DNA of 64,000 bases. Origin: Gemmatimonadetes bacterium T265 (lineage in GTDB: Bacteria; Gemmatimonadota; Gemmatimonadetes; Gemmatimonadales; Gemmatimonadaceae). The stretch spans positions 2,678,342-2,742,341 of the forward strand of contig BPUI01000001.1 in NCBI GenBank assembly GCA_019973575.1, written 5' to 3'. A model generated the notes under the pieces. The model was not told the DNA's origin. It saw only the letters and a program-made list of their open reading frames with translations, and made no database searches. The position numbers and the translations under genes are program-made. Positions 24,460-33,787 of this stretch are shown in pieces (positions within the stretch are counted from its first letter, which is position 1; each line of letters starts with the position of its first letter).

Positions 24460-24568
24460 GACGTGCGCACCTACGCTGTGCGTGTGGGCTTGCCCTCGGC
24501 GGGGTGGAATGACCTCCGCGTTACCCCCACCGCGCGGCCGGTGTCACACCGGCCCCCGCCGCGTTCGT

Positions 24569-25885
24569 TCAGGGAACGACGACGAGCCCGACCTGCCCGC
24601 CGAAGCCGTCGTCGACGGCTGGCACGTTGGCCGGCACCCGCCACACGCCGTCGTCGATCCGGATTGCGACGTGGTGGGCGCCCGCCGGCCACGCGAGCGC
24701 GACGACCCAGTCGCCGTCGGCGGTGCGGGCGAGGTCGACCGGGCGCCACCCCGTGGCCGCCCCCCGCAGTTGCACGCGACCCGCGCCGGGTGCCGCGACG
24801 TGCAGGACGCGCTCACCGTCGGATGTCACGGCGACGCGGACCGTTGACTCGCTCAGCGCAGACACCGAAGCGCCGCGCCCCGGGCGCGGGGCGCCCGGCA
24901 GGCCGCCGGGCGGAGCGGCAGTCCAGGCGCGCGGCCTCAGACGCAAGGTGAGCGCGACGTGCCGTACCGCGGGCAGCCCGCGCGCCGGGTCGGCCGGCTG
25001 CGCGCCGGCGCCGGCGACAAGCGCGACGCCCGGGCGTAGCCACCACGTGACCGCGCCGATCGCGAGCGCTCCCCATCCGCCGCCCGGCACCGCGCCCGGG
25101 TCCGCACCGAGGGCCGTGTGGCGGGCCCCCACCGATCCGGTGAGTTCGACCCGGCCGCCGAGGCGCTCGATGGCGGCGGTCAGATCGAGCGTCCGCACGC
25201 GCGAACTCACGGGCACGAGCGCCCCGAAGCTCGGCCGAGCGGCGGCTGCCGCGAAGAGCGCGGCGGAGTCGGCCCGGGTCGCGGTCCAGACGGCCGCGGC
25301 GACGAGGCGCGTGGCGCCGGGCAGGGCGCGCCACGCGCCCGCGTCGAGTCCGTACACGGGCGCGGCCCCGGCGGCCGCACCGGTCGTCACGCCGCCGAGT
25401 CCGCCCGCCCACACGCCGCCTACCGTGCGCAGCGGTTCGCCGAAGGTGAGATGGCGACGCGCGTTCCCGAGCAGTTGCACCGTCGCGGGTGTGGCCGGAG
25501 CATGGACGAAGCGGGCACGCAGACCCAACTCGACCGGACCGTCGACGTCGCCCACGAACTGGGCCGCGCTGGCGGCGATCTGCCCGGCCCACGCGCTCGC
25601 GCCCGCGGCGACGACCCCGTCCGCGCGGACCGCCGTGCGCGCGCCGTCCCACGTCCAGGCGGCACCGAGCGTCGGGGCGATGAGCGCGGCGACCCCCGGT
25701 TGGCGGACGACCGCCGCGCCGGCCTCGGCGTCGAACCGGGAGCCCAGGGCCGCCTGCGCGAGCAGCGGGCGCGGTGGGGCGCCGGCCGCGAGACCCAACG
25801 CGATCGCGCCTAACGCGGGCGCGCGTCCGGTCCGGCCGCCGGCGGCGCGGCAGGCAGCGCGGGCGGGCCACACGCGGCGGGGCAT
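24569..25885 (-). CDS. Putative envelope protein with C-terminal CBM48/AMPK-type glycogen-binding domain
   Basis: A 438-residue protein. A basic and hydrophobic N-terminus (ALGAIALGLAAGAPPRPLLA) looks like a signal. Residues about 50-330 are repeats of short alternating strands, barrel-like. The last 90 residues form a carbohydrate-binding-like domain: VRVAVTSDGERVLHVAAPGA, GWRPVDLARTADGDWVVALA, WPAGAHHVAIRIDDGVWRVP. This is the isoamylase-N/CBM48 fold also present in the anti-sigma-like protein of the same operon. It is the last gene downstream of an ECF sigma factor. The sugar ligand is unknown. Confidence 0.6.
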   Translation of the reverse strand: MPRRVWPARAACRAAGGRTGRAPALGAIALGLAAGAPPRPLLAQAALGSRFDAEAGAAVVRQPGVAALIAPTLGAAWTWDGARTAVRADGVVAAGASAWAGQIAASAAQFVGDVDGPVELGLRARFVHAPATPATVQLLGNARRHLTFGEPLRTVGGVWAGGLGGVTTGAAAGAAPVYGLDAGAWRALPGATRLVAAAVWTATRADSAALFAAAAARPSFGALVPVSSRVRTLDLTAAIERLGGRVELTGSVGARHTALGADPGAVPGGGWGALAIGAVTWWLRPGVALVAGAGAQPADPARGLPAVRHVALTLRLRPRAWTAAPPGGLPGAPRPGRGASVSALSESTVRVAVTSDGERVLHVAAPGAGRVQLRGAATGWRPVDLARTADGDWVVALAWPAGAHHVAIRIDDGVWRVPANVPAVDDGFGGQVGLVVVP

Positions 25886-25961
25886 GCGGCCAAGCTAGGG
25901 CATGCGCAGGAACGCCGCGCCCATGGTGTCGACCGTTGCGAGCGCGTGGACGCCGCCCCGC

Positions 25962-26738
25962 TCAGGGCTTCGGAGGAGCGGCCGGGTGGGACGTCGGCTG
26001 ATCGGTGCCCGTGGTCGTGAGGCCGCCGGTGGTGCCGGGCGTCCTGGTCGGGGACAGGAGCAGGCCGCCGGCGAGCGTGCGCGCGCGGCTGTCGAGCGCC
26101 GCGGCGGCCGGGACTCCCGCAGCGACGTCGAGGCGCACCGCGTCGTCGAGCGCGACGAGTTGCGCGGCGCGCGCGCCGCGCCGCAGCAGCGTCGTGACCG
26201 CGTCCGCGGCGCGAGCGGGCGGAACACCGCGCGCGACGAGTTGCGCGAGAACGCCGAGCGCGACGGCCGCCGATCGGCCGGGCGAGAGCGCGCGCACGCG
26301 CCGGAGCGCCTCCGCAGGCACCCCCGCCGCGAGCGCGTCGGCACCGGCGACCAGCTCGGCGTCGCCCACGACGGGGGCCAGGGCGACGCGCGCGGTGGCG
26401 AGCCGCGCGAGCAGGGCACGCACCGCCGCGTCGATCCGGTCGGGCGCGGCGCCGAGCTCCACACCTTCGAGCGCCTTCGCGACGAGCGGCTCGACGGGGA
26501 GGCCGGCGCGCGCGGCGTCGGCGAAATGAGCCGCGATCGCGGCGCGCGCGCCTGGCGCGAGCGCGCCCGCGAGGCGGGGCTCCGCCGCGGCGAGCGCCGG
26601 CGGTGCGGCAACGGGGACGGTCGCCGCGTCCGCCGCCGACGCCGGCTTGGCGGGATGCGCGTCGCGCACGGGTTGCCCCCTCACCGGAACGGCCGCGAAG
26701 AGGACGACGGTGACACTCGTTGCCACTCTCCCGCGCAT
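25962..26738 (-). CDS. Exported Ala-rich helical protein in an ECF-sigma operon
   Basis: About 258 residues. The signal peptide (MRGRVATSVTVVLFAAVPVRG) is followed by Ala/Arg-rich amphipathic helices containing repeated LVARGVPP- and AALDSRA-like segments, then a Gly/Thr/Pro-rich tail. No family recognised. The ATG overlaps the upstream stop by one base (TGATG), so it is coupled to the anti-sigma-like gene. Two ECF-linked CBM48 proteins flank it, suggesting an extracytoplasmic partner, but no function can be assigned. Confidence 0.6.
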   Translation of the reverse strand: MRGRVATSVTVVLFAAVPVRGQPVRDAHPAKPASAADAATVPVAAPPALAAAEPRLAGALAPGARAAIAAHFADAARAGLPVEPLVAKALEGVELGAAPDRIDAAVRALLARLATARVALAPVVGDAELVAGADALAAGVPAEALRRVRALSPGRSAAVALGVLAQLVARGVPPARAADAVTTLLRRGARAAQLVALDDAVRLDVAAGVPAAAALDSRARTLAGGLLLSPTRTPGTTGGLTTTGTDQPTSHPAAPPKP

Positions 26739-27421
26739 CACGGCGTCCCGACGACGACGATCGAGCGCGCCACGCCGAGTTCGGCGTCGCGCTCCGCCGG
26801 TGCGCGCGGGTCGAGGACGCGCAGCGAGTCGTCGATGACGAAGCGGTACGCGTGGCGGCCGGGCGTCAGCGCGAGCGTCACCGCCCACGCGCCGTCCGGC
26901 CGTCGCGCGAGTGGGGCCGCGCGCGCGTCCCAGCGGTTGAAGTCGCCGACCACGGCAACGGCCCGCGCGTCCGGCCGCGCGAGTACAAAGGTCACGGGCC
27001 GCGGTGCCTCGCCCGACGCTGCGTCGCCCGACGCTGCGTCGCCCGATGCGGCGTCGGCCGCCGAGCCGACCGCGGGGAGGAGCGGGACGTGCGCGCCACG
27101 CGTCTCGGTCGCGCGGGCGATCGGAACGGGCGTCGGCGAGGCGACGCGTGCCCGCCAGCGTTCCGTCACGACGAGCAGGCCGCCGACGGCCGCCGCCGCC
27201 GCGAGCGCACCGATCACCCGCCGGCGCCCGCGCGCCCTATTGGTACGACTCGGGCGCGCGGCGCGGTCCGCTGCGGCAGCGGCGACGACGCGCGCGACGG
27301 CCTCGGGCGACGTCGGCGGGAGCTGGCGGAGCGCGTCGACCGCTCGGCGCACCTCGGGCGAGAGTGCCATGTCCGGGGCGTCCGGCTCGTCGCCGGTCCG
27401 ACTCGCGGCGGGGCCCGTCAC
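26738..27421 (-). CDS. Anti-sigma-like membrane protein with C-terminal CBM48-type domain
   Basis: A 227-residue protein. The cytoplasmic part is short and helical (SPEVRRAVDALRQLPPTSPE), like a minimal anti-sigma region. One transmembrane helix follows (VIGALAAAAAVGGLLVV), then a periplasmic linker with three DAASG units and a C-terminal isoamylase-N/CBM48-like domain (VTFVLARPDARAVAVVGDFN and TPGRHAYRFVIDD). Its GTG start overlaps the sigma factor stop by four bases (GTGA), the usual sigma/anti-sigma arrangement. A carbohydrate-sensing sigma switch is plausible but inferred. Confidence 0.65.
   Translation of the reverse strand: MTGPAASRTGDEPDAPDMALSPEVRRAVDALRQLPPTSPEAVARVVAAAAADRAARPSRTNRARGRRRVIGALAAAAAVGGLLVVTERWRARVASPTPVPIARATETRGAHVPLLPAVGSAADAASGDAASGDAASGEAPRPVTFVLARPDARAVAVVGDFNRWDARAAPLARRPDGAWAVTLALTPGRHAYRFVIDDSLRVLDPRAPAERDAELGVARSIVVVGTP
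27011..27055. repeat. Three tandem 15-bp units inside the anti-sigma-like gene
   Basis: The unit GCCCGACGCTGCGTC occurs exactly at 27011-27025 and 27026-27040, and with two mismatches at 27041-27055. It encodes the repeated Asp-Ala-Ala-Ser-Gly linker of the periplasmic part. Copy number may vary between strains by slippage. Confidence 0.85.
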
Positions 27422-28062
27422 AACACCCCCTCGCGCCGCAGCCGCGCGTGCACCGCGTCGCAGGCCCGCTTCACGCGCATGCGGAGGGTCGAGAGCCGGG
27501 CGCCGGTCGCACGCGCGATTTCTTCGTACGAGAGCTGTTCGACGTGCCGCAGCAGGAACGCCTCGCGCTGTTCGGGCGACAACTCGGCGAGCGTCCGCGC
27601 GACGAGGTCGCGCAGCGCCTCCGCGTCGAGGTCCGCGGCGGCGTCGTCCGACGCCGCGCAGCCGGCGAGCCGCGCGTCGCCGTCGGGGACGGCGCGGCGG
27701 CGCCAGCGGGCGCGCGCGTGGGTGCTCCGGCACCGATTAGCCAACACGCGAAAGAGCCACGGTTCGAAGGGCGAGTCCTCGCGGAAGCGCGGCAGGGCGC
27801 GGTGTACACGGACGAACGCGTCCTGGACCGCCTCCTCCGCGTCCTCGCGGTCGAGGCCCATGTTGCGCGCGAATCGAACGCACCGGGCGTGGTAGCGCTC
27901 GACGAGGACGGTGAACGCGCGCGCGTCGCCCGCGCCCGCGAGGCGCGCGAGCACCTCGGGCGGGCGCGCGTCGAACGCATCCCGCGCCGGGTCCCACGCT
28001 GCGCGCGCGTCGTCAGCGGCGGTCGACGGCACGCGCGCGAGTGCGGGGGCAGCGCCGTGCAC
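27418..28062 (-). CDS. ECF-type RNA polymerase sigma factor
   Basis: A 214-residue group IV sigma factor. Region 2 is visible in FTVLVERYHARCVRFARNM and DAEEAVQDAFVRVHRAL, ending in FEPWLFRVLANRC. Region 4 is in LAELSPEQREAFLLRHVEQL followed by SYEEIARATGARLSTLRMRV, a helix-turn-helix for the -35 element. The GTG start is preceded by AAAGGGGGAC. It is the first gene of a minus-strand operon with the anti-sigma-like CBM48 protein, the exported helical protein and the barrel-CBM48 protein, which are its likely regulators and targets. Confidence 0.9.
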   Translation of the reverse strand: MHGAAPALARVPSTAADDARAAWDPARDAFDARPPEVLARLAGAGDARAFTVLVERYHARCVRFARNMGLDREDAEEAVQDAFVRVHRALPRFREDSPFEPWLFRVLANRCRSTHARARWRRRAVPDGDARLAGCAASDDAAADLDAEALRDLVARTLAELSPEQREAFLLRHVEQLSYEEIARATGARLSTLRMRVKRACDAVHARLRREGVL

Positions 28063-28093
28063 GTCCCCCTTTACCCCGCCACGGCCGCGCGCG

Positions 28094-29308
28094 TCACGCG
28101 GCCCGCGCGGCCGGCGCGGCGGGCGCGTTCGCCGCGCCGGCCCCGAGCGCGATCAGGAGCGCGAACGCCGCGACGACGCCGAGCGCGAGCGGCAGGCTGC
28201 CGAGGAGCGTCGAGAGGCCGCCGATCGTCGGCGGGCCGATGACGAATCCGAAGTAGCCGAGCGTCGACACCGCCGCGATCCCGGCGCTGCCGGCGCGGCG
28301 CCCACTCGCGCTGAAGAGGATCGGGACGAGGTTCGCGTAGCCGAGACCGACCGCGGCGAAGCCGAGCACGGCGGCCACGTACGGCGAGACCAGCGCGACC
28401 GTGAGTCCCGCCGCGGCGACGAGCCCGCTCGCGCGCAGCGTCCGGCCGCGGCCGAGGCGCGCGATCACCATGTCGCCCGAGAAGCGGCCGAGGGTCATCG
28501 CGATCGAGAACGCCGCGTAGCCGAGCGCCGCGGCGGCGGGCGCGACGCCGGTCGTCCGTTGGAGGAGCAGCGCGCTCCAGTCGCTCATCGCGCCCTCGCC
28601 GAAGAGGCCGCAGAAGGCGAGCGCGCCGAGCGCGAGCAGCGTTCGGTCGCGGGCGAGGGTCGCGAGCGAGGGCCGCGCGGCCCGCTCGGCCGTCGTGTGC
28701 AGTGCGGCGGGCGTCTCGCGCAGGAGCGAGCGGCTGACGACGGCCGAGATCACCGCGCAGGCCACGCCCGCAGCGGGGAGCGTGACGCGCGGCGTATCGC
28801 CGTGCCGGAGGAGGAGCGCCGCGAGGGCGGAGCCGAGGAAGCCGCCGAGACTGAAGCAGCCGTGGAACGAGGACATGCGCGGCCGCGCGTCGCGCGCCTC
28901 GAGCAGCGTCGCCTGCGCGTTCATCGGCACCTCGGTCGCGCCCCGCGTGAAGCCGAGTAGCGCGGTCGACGCGATGAGGAGCGGGAGGCTCGGCGCAAAA
29001 GCGGGCACGCCGAGCGCGAGGCAGGCGACGACCGAGGCGACGCGCGTGACGCGGCGGCTGCCGGCGCGCGTGGCGAGCGCGCCGGCGAGCGGCTGGGCGA
29101 CGAACGCGCCGCCGACCATTCCGGCGAGCGCGCTCGCGAAGGCGAGGTCGGTGAGGTGCAGGCCGCCCTTGATGAGCGGCAGGTGCGCGACCCAGAGGCC
29201 GAAGGTCAGGCCGTCGAGCAGGAAGATCGCGGCGATGGCGACGCGCGGCGCGTCCCACGCCCGGCCCGCCGCCTCGCCGCTGCCTAACGCCACGCCGCCT
29301 GCGCTCAC
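28094..29308 (-). CDS. MFS transporter
   Basis: A 404-residue major-facilitator protein with about twelve hydrophobic helices. It starts VAIAAIFLLDGLTFGLWVAH and has the MFS loop region with GALATRAGSRRVTR between helices 2 and 3. Family features resemble the YbjJ-like group of small-molecule exporters; the substrate is unknown. GTG 29308 overlaps the stop of the DUF885 peptidase gene by four bases (GTGA), so both are made from one mRNA. A peptide- or amino-acid-related substrate would fit but is inference. Confidence 0.8.
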   Translation of the reverse strand: MSAGGVALGSGEAAGRAWDAPRVAIAAIFLLDGLTFGLWVAHLPLIKGGLHLTDLAFASALAGMVGGAFVAQPLAGALATRAGSRRVTRVASVVACLALGVPAFAPSLPLLIASTALLGFTRGATEVPMNAQATLLEARDARPRMSSFHGCFSLGGFLGSALAALLLRHGDTPRVTLPAAGVACAVISAVVSRSLLRETPAALHTTAERAARPSLATLARDRTLLALGALAFCGLFGEGAMSDWSALLLQRTTGVAPAAAALGYAAFSIAMTLGRFSGDMVIARLGRGRTLRASGLVAAAGLTVALVSPYVAAVLGFAAVGLGYANLVPILFSASGRRAGSAGIAAVSTLGYFGFVIGPPTIGGLSTLLGSLPLALGVVAAFALLIALGAGAANAPAAPAARAA

Positions 29309-31143
29309 TCGGCCCGCCCGTCCCCGGCGCCCCCGCGCGCGACCCAGGCGCGCATCCGCGCCTCGAACACGTCCATCGGAAGCGCGCCGGCGCCGAGCAC
29401 CTCGTCGTGGAAGGCGCGGAGGTCGAAGCGGGGGCCTAACGCCTGGCGGGCCGCGTCGCGGAGGCGGAGGATCGTGAGCTGGCCGACCTTGTAGGCGAGC
29501 GCCTGGCCGGGCCAGGCGATGTAGCGGTCGGTCTCGCTCTGGACCAGCGGCTCGCTCTCGCTCGAGTGGGCGCGGAAAAAGGCGACGGCCTCGTCGCGCG
29601 TCCAGTGGCGGTCGTGGATGCCCGTGTCGAGCACCAGCCGGATCGCGCGGAGCATCTCGTCGTCGAGGCGGCCGTAGTCGTTGTACGGGTCCTGGTAGAA
29701 GCCCACCTCCTTGCCGAGCCGCTCGGAGTAGAGCGCCCAGCCCTCGACGTAGGCGGTGTACTGCGCCTGCTGGCGGAAGGGCGGAAGTGAGGGGAGCTCC
29801 TGGGCGATCGAGATCTGCATGTGGTGCCCGGGGACGCCCTCGTGGTAGGCGGTCGACTCGTTGTTGATCGTCAGCTGCTTGGCGAAGTCGTAGGTGTTGA
29901 CGAAGACGTGGCCGGGGCGCGAGCCGTCCGGGGTGCCCTGGTTGTAGGCCGTCGAGGCCTCCTTTTCGCGGAAGGGCTCGACGGGGAGCACCTCGAGCTT
30001 GGCCTTGGGCAGGCGGCCGAAGAGCGTCGGCAGCTTGGCGTACATCTGCCCGATGTACTTCCGGTACTCGTCGAGGATCTGCTCGCGCGACGCGGGGTGC
30101 AGCGCGGGCATCTTGGGGAGCGAGTCGCGCATGGCCTGCACGCTCGCGAAGCCCAACCGCCGGGCGATCGCGAGCTGCTCGCCCTCGATGCGGGCGACCT
30201 CGCGGAGGCCTAACTCGTGGATCTCGCGCGGCGTGAGGGTCGTCGTGGTCTGGCGCCGGACCGCGTAGGCGTACCGCGCCTGGCCGTCGGGGAGGGCCCA
30301 CGTGCCGATCGAGTCGCGGCCGTGGGGGGCGTACTCGTCGCGGAGGAAGGCGGTGAAGCGGACGTAGGCCGGGAGCACCGAGTCGCGGATCGCGGCGAGC
30401 ACCGCGCCGTGCAGGCGGTCGCGGTCAGCCGGGCCGAAGCTGTTGGGCGTCTGCCCGAGCGGCACCGCGAAAGGTGACGAGTCGGGCTGCTGGCGGGCGA
30501 GACGCTCGCTCTGCGCGACGGCCTGCGCGAGCAAAATCTTGGGCGGCATGAGCCCGTCGCGCATGCCGCGGCGCATCTGATCGGTGACCTGCTGGAAGGC
30601 GAGCGGCGTCGCCCGCAGCCGCGCGACGTAATCGTCGTAATCCTTGACGGTCTCGAACGGGAGCGAGGTGACGAGCTGCGGCAGGTCGATGTGCAGCCCC
30701 TGCATCTGCGTGACGGGCGTCTCCCACTCGCGGAAGCGCGCGCCCTCGAGCGCCGTCCGCAGGTTGAGCAGCATGAGGTCGCGGTTGAGGCGCTCCTGCT
30801 CGGGGAAGCCGGCGGGGTCGATCGCGGCGAAGCGGCGCTCGAAGTCGCGGGTGGCGGCGAGGTCGCGCTCGACGGCCGCGGGGGAGTAGTCGCTCAACCG
30901 GTCGTTGTAGCGCCGATCGCCGAGGATCGAGGCGAACTCGGGCTGGGTGCGGAGCGTGTATTCCCACTGCTCGCCGAGCAGGGCGTGGAGCGCGCGCACG
31001 CGCTCGACGACGGGGCGCGACGCGGTCGGGGACGCGGTCGGCAGGGCGGGCGCGGCGGTGGCGGGCGCGGATTGCGCGACCACGGGCGAGACGAGGGGTC
31101 CGGCGACGAACGCGGTCGCGGCGAGCAGGCGAAGAGCGCGCAT
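29305..31143 (-). CDS. Secreted DUF885 family peptidase-like protein
   Basis: A 612-residue protein with a signal peptide (RALRLLAATAFVAGPLVSPV, then VAQ). The DUF885 region carries the zinc-type motif AYHEGVPGHHMQI with Glu and two His, plus YVEGWALYSERLGKEVGFY, a hallmark of this family. Members are thought to be metallopeptidases in the periplasm or envelope. ATG 31143 is chosen because the signal begins there; 48 bases further upstream is an in-frame alternative. It overlaps the MFS gene by GTGA. rsmD ends 51 bases upstream. Confidence 0.87.
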   Translation of the reverse strand: MRALRLLAATAFVAGPLVSPVVAQSAPATAAPALPTASPTASRPVVERVRALHALLGEQWEYTLRTQPEFASILGDRRYNDRLSDYSPAAVERDLAATRDFERRFAAIDPAGFPEQERLNRDLMLLNLRTALEGARFREWETPVTQMQGLHIDLPQLVTSLPFETVKDYDDYVARLRATPLAFQQVTDQMRRGMRDGLMPPKILLAQAVAQSERLARQQPDSSPFAVPLGQTPNSFGPADRDRLHGAVLAAIRDSVLPAYVRFTAFLRDEYAPHGRDSIGTWALPDGQARYAYAVRRQTTTTLTPREIHELGLREVARIEGEQLAIARRLGFASVQAMRDSLPKMPALHPASREQILDEYRKYIGQMYAKLPTLFGRLPKAKLEVLPVEPFREKEASTAYNQGTPDGSRPGHVFVNTYDFAKQLTINNESTAYHEGVPGHHMQISIAQELPSLPPFRQQAQYTAYVEGWALYSERLGKEVGFYQDPYNDYGRLDDEMLRAIRLVLDTGIHDRHWTRDEAVAFFRAHSSESEPLVQSETDRYIAWPGQALAYKVGQLTILRLRDAARQALGPRFDLRAFHDEVLGAGALPMDVFEARMRAWVARGGAGDGRAE

Positions 31144-31194
31144 GAGGGCGGCGTAGGGATGGAACGGCACGCCGGAAAGCTCGCCCGGCACCGG

Positions 31195-31710
31195 TCAACG
31201 CCGGTAGATGGTCACCACCGTTTCGTCGAACGCGAGGCGGTCCGCGGCGGGCGGGAGCGGGTGGCCGCGGGCGTGCTCGGCCGCCAGCACGCGCGCGAAG
31301 CCCGTGGCGCGCCACGTGTCGAGCACGCGGTCCAGCATGCGCGACTCGTACGGCGGGTCGGCGAAGGCGACGTCGTAGCTGTCGGGCGCGAGCGCGGCCG
31401 CGAAGGGGAGCGCGTCGCGCTTGAAGACGCGCGTGCGGTCGCGCAGGCGGAGCGCCGCCACGTTGGCGCGGAGCGCGTGCAGGCTGGCCGGGCGGAATTC
31501 GACGAAGTCGGCGCGCGCCGCCCCGCGCGAGATCGCCTCGAGGCCGAGCGCGCCGGTGCCGGCGAAGAGGTCGAGGACGCGGGCGCGCGGGAGGTCCGCG
31601 CCTAACGCGTCGAGGAGCGCCGCGCGGACGTGCTCGGCGGTCGGGCGGACGCGGAAGTCGTTCGGCGACGTCAGGTCGCGGCCGGCGAAGGCGCCGGCGA
31701 CGATCCTCAC
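31195..31710 (-). CDS. rsmD: 16S rRNA (guanine966-N2)-methyltransferase RsmD
   Basis: A 171-residue Rossmann-fold methyltransferase using SAM. VRIVAGAFAGRDL is the typical start, DLFAGTGALGLEAISRGA the SAM-binding loop, and FADPPYE the catalytic DPPY motif. It modifies G966 of 16S rRNA during 30S assembly. GTG 31710 overlaps the GH9 stop by four bases (GTGA), which is odd company for an rRNA enzyme and probably reflects compact packing rather than shared function. In many genomes rsmD is next to coaD, absent here. Confidence 0.92.
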   Translation of the reverse strand: MRIVAGAFAGRDLTSPNDFRVRPTAEHVRAALLDALGADLPRARVLDLFAGTGALGLEAISRGAARADFVEFRPASLHALRANVAALRLRDRTRVFKRDALPFAAALAPDSYDVAFADPPYESRMLDRVLDTWRATGFARVLAAEHARGHPLPPAADRLAFDETVVTIYRR

Positions 31711-33563
31711 CGGGCCGGTCCCCGCGTCGGCTCCGCCGGGGGATCGGCGGCCGGCGCGCCGTACAGGACGTCGACGGCGGCGGCGAGGTAGGCGAGCGGG
31801 GCGTTCCAGTTGATCGCCACTTCGTTCGCCGCGTAGGCGCACGTGCTGTCGACGTACGACCGGGCGGGGAGGCGCGACGGGTACCCGGGGCAATGGTCCT
31901 GCTGCCCGGGGTTCGGGCCGCCGACGAGGAACCCCGGGACGGGCGCGACGACGGTGTCGGCGGCCGAGGGGCGGTGGTGCAGGAAGCGCGGCGGACGGGC
32001 GCCGAACCCGGTGACGAACGAGTAGCCCGTCGCGTTGCGGCCGAGCAGGTAGTCGAGCACCGCGGCGGCGGCGCGGAGGAACAACGGGTCGCGCGTTAGG
32101 CGGTACGCCTGGACCAGCAGCACGCCCTGGTTGGCCGCGACCGCGTTGCTCCCCCAGACGAAGTCGCCGGGCGCGCCGACCGGCACGCCGTACGCGGACT
32201 CCCGCGCGCGGGCCGCGAGCGCGCGCGCCGGCGCGAGCAGCACCTCGCGGAGCGCGTCGGCGCCGCGCGGCAGCTCGCCCCGGTGTTCGAGCAGCGAGTA
32301 GACGCCGAGCATGGCGACCGCGCCCCAGTCCGGGACCCCGGGCGCGGGGGGCGCGAGCGGGGCGGCGGCGACGAAGAAGCTGTCCCGACGCGTCGCGAGG
32401 TAAAGTTCGGCCGCCGCCCAGCGGAATTCGTCCGTTAGGCTCGTGTCGGCGTACGCGCCGGTGTGGACGGGCGGGGCGTAGCGCCGGTTCAGTCTTTCCT
32501 GGTCGTAGACCGAGTCGGGGTGCTGGCGCGCCCACCGCCACGCGGCGACCGCCTCACCGACGAGCGAGTCGGCGAGCCCCGGCAGCGCGCGCGGGTAGCG
32601 GCGCACGAGGAGCGCCGCGTGCGCCGCCGTCGCCGCGAAGTCGAGGGTCGCGGCCGTACTCTTCTGCACCACGTAGCGCGGCCCCGACGCGGCCGCCGCG
32701 GGCATGACGAACCGGTCGAACTCCGCGTTGGTCAGCTTGTGGTAGACGCCGCCGTCGGCCGGGTCCTGCATGGCGCGCATCCAGCCGAGGTTCCAGAGCG
32801 CCTCGTCGAGCACGTCCGGGAGCGCGTTCCCGCTCTCGGGGATTCGCGTGTCGAGCGCCGCCGCGTACGCCGGGAACCGCTCGGCGAGGGCGAGCAGCGT
32901 GTACGTGCTGATGCCGGAGTTGACGACGTACTTGTTGTAGTCGCCCGCGTCGTACCACCCGCGCGGGGCGGCGATCCGCGTGCCGGCGGGGCGTCCCGGG
33001 CCGGCCGCGGAGGGGTGGACGAGGACGACGTCGTCCGGGTGGCCCGCGGCGCGGGCCCACAGCCCCGCGAACTGCGCCGGGAGGGCCGTCGAGGCGCGCT
33101 GGAAGTAGAACGCCTTGAGTGACGCGCGGGCGAGCTCGCGCAACACGCCTCGCCCGACGGTGAAGGCGTCCGAGCGCCCGACGCCCGCGACCGCGAGCAC
33201 GTACCGCCCCGGCCGCGACAGGGCGCTGAAGTCGGCCTGGCGCACGACCTCGTCCGACGGGCCCCACCGGCGTGCGGCTGAGAGGGTTCCCGTGAACACC
33301 GTATCGCCGCGATCGGCGGTGAGCACGGCGAACGTCGCCGGCGCGGAGTCCGCGGCGACGACGGCCACCTTCGGGCCGTTCGGGTAGTAGCCGATCTGGT
33401 TGACGCGGACGCGCGGCGCGGGTGCTGGCGCGTCCTGCGCGCGCGCCGGCGTGTCGCGGCCCAAGAGGAGCGCGGCGACGCCCGCGAGCGCCCGCCGCAA
33501 CCGCGCGCGCGGTGTCACGCGGTTGAACTGCTTGATGTGCAGCAGGTTCGACCCGGTCAGCAT
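31707..33563 (-). CDS. Glycoside hydrolase family 9 endoglucanase with N-terminal Ig-like domain
   Basis: A 618-residue secreted enzyme. After a signal peptide (ALAGVAALLLGRD, then ARAQD), the CelD_N-type Ig-like domain begins with RVRVNQIGYYPNGPKVAVVA. The (alpha/alpha)6 catalytic domain has GWYDAGDYNKYVVNSG with the catalytic Asp pair, FLHHRPSA, and the acid/base Glu in ANEVAINWNAPL. GH9 enzymes cut beta-1,4-glucans such as cellulose. The annotated ATG encodes an odd start (LLHIKQFNR); GTG at 33518 would begin directly at the signal peptide. Other polysaccharide genes follow on the opposite strand. Confidence 0.92.
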   Translation of the reverse strand: MLTGSNLLHIKQFNRVTPRARLRRALAGVAALLLGRDTPARAQDAPAPAPRVRVNQIGYYPNGPKVAVVAADSAPATFAVLTADRGDTVFTGTLSAARRWGPSDEVVRQADFSALSRPGRYVLAVAGVGRSDAFTVGRGVLRELARASLKAFYFQRASTALPAQFAGLWARAAGHPDDVVLVHPSAAGPGRPAGTRIAAPRGWYDAGDYNKYVVNSGISTYTLLALAERFPAYAAALDTRIPESGNALPDVLDEALWNLGWMRAMQDPADGGVYHKLTNAEFDRFVMPAAAASGPRYVVQKSTAATLDFAATAAHAALLVRRYPRALPGLADSLVGEAVAAWRWARQHPDSVYDQERLNRRYAPPVHTGAYADTSLTDEFRWAAAELYLATRRDSFFVAAAPLAPPAPGVPDWGAVAMLGVYSLLEHRGELPRGADALREVLLAPARALAARARESAYGVPVGAPGDFVWGSNAVAANQGVLLVQAYRLTRDPLFLRAAAAVLDYLLGRNATGYSFVTGFGARPPRFLHHRPSAADTVVAPVPGFLVGGPNPGQQDHCPGYPSRLPARSYVDSTCAYAANEVAINWNAPLAYLAAAVDVLYGAPAADPPAEPTRGPAR

Positions 33564-33787
33564 GGGCGCGGCGCGGACGGCCAGGGACGGCGGACGGTCG
33601 GCGAGGCCGCCCGCAGGCGGCGACGAACGTTAACGCGCGCGGGCTTCTGCGATCGGCTTGAAGAACGAATGCACGCACACCAGCATTGTCGTCCCACCAC
33701 GCGCCGTCCGCCTACTCCTCCGGCGTCTTCGCGTCGGGGGCCGACGACCTCGTGCGCGACCCCGGCCTGTCCCCTCCCGCCCCCGCG

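Noticed and set aside
28094-30301. The MFS frame extended upstream through the peptidase gene
   Set aside because: The upstream half is a shadow of the DUF885 gene; the MFS start is GTG 29308 with GTGA overlap.
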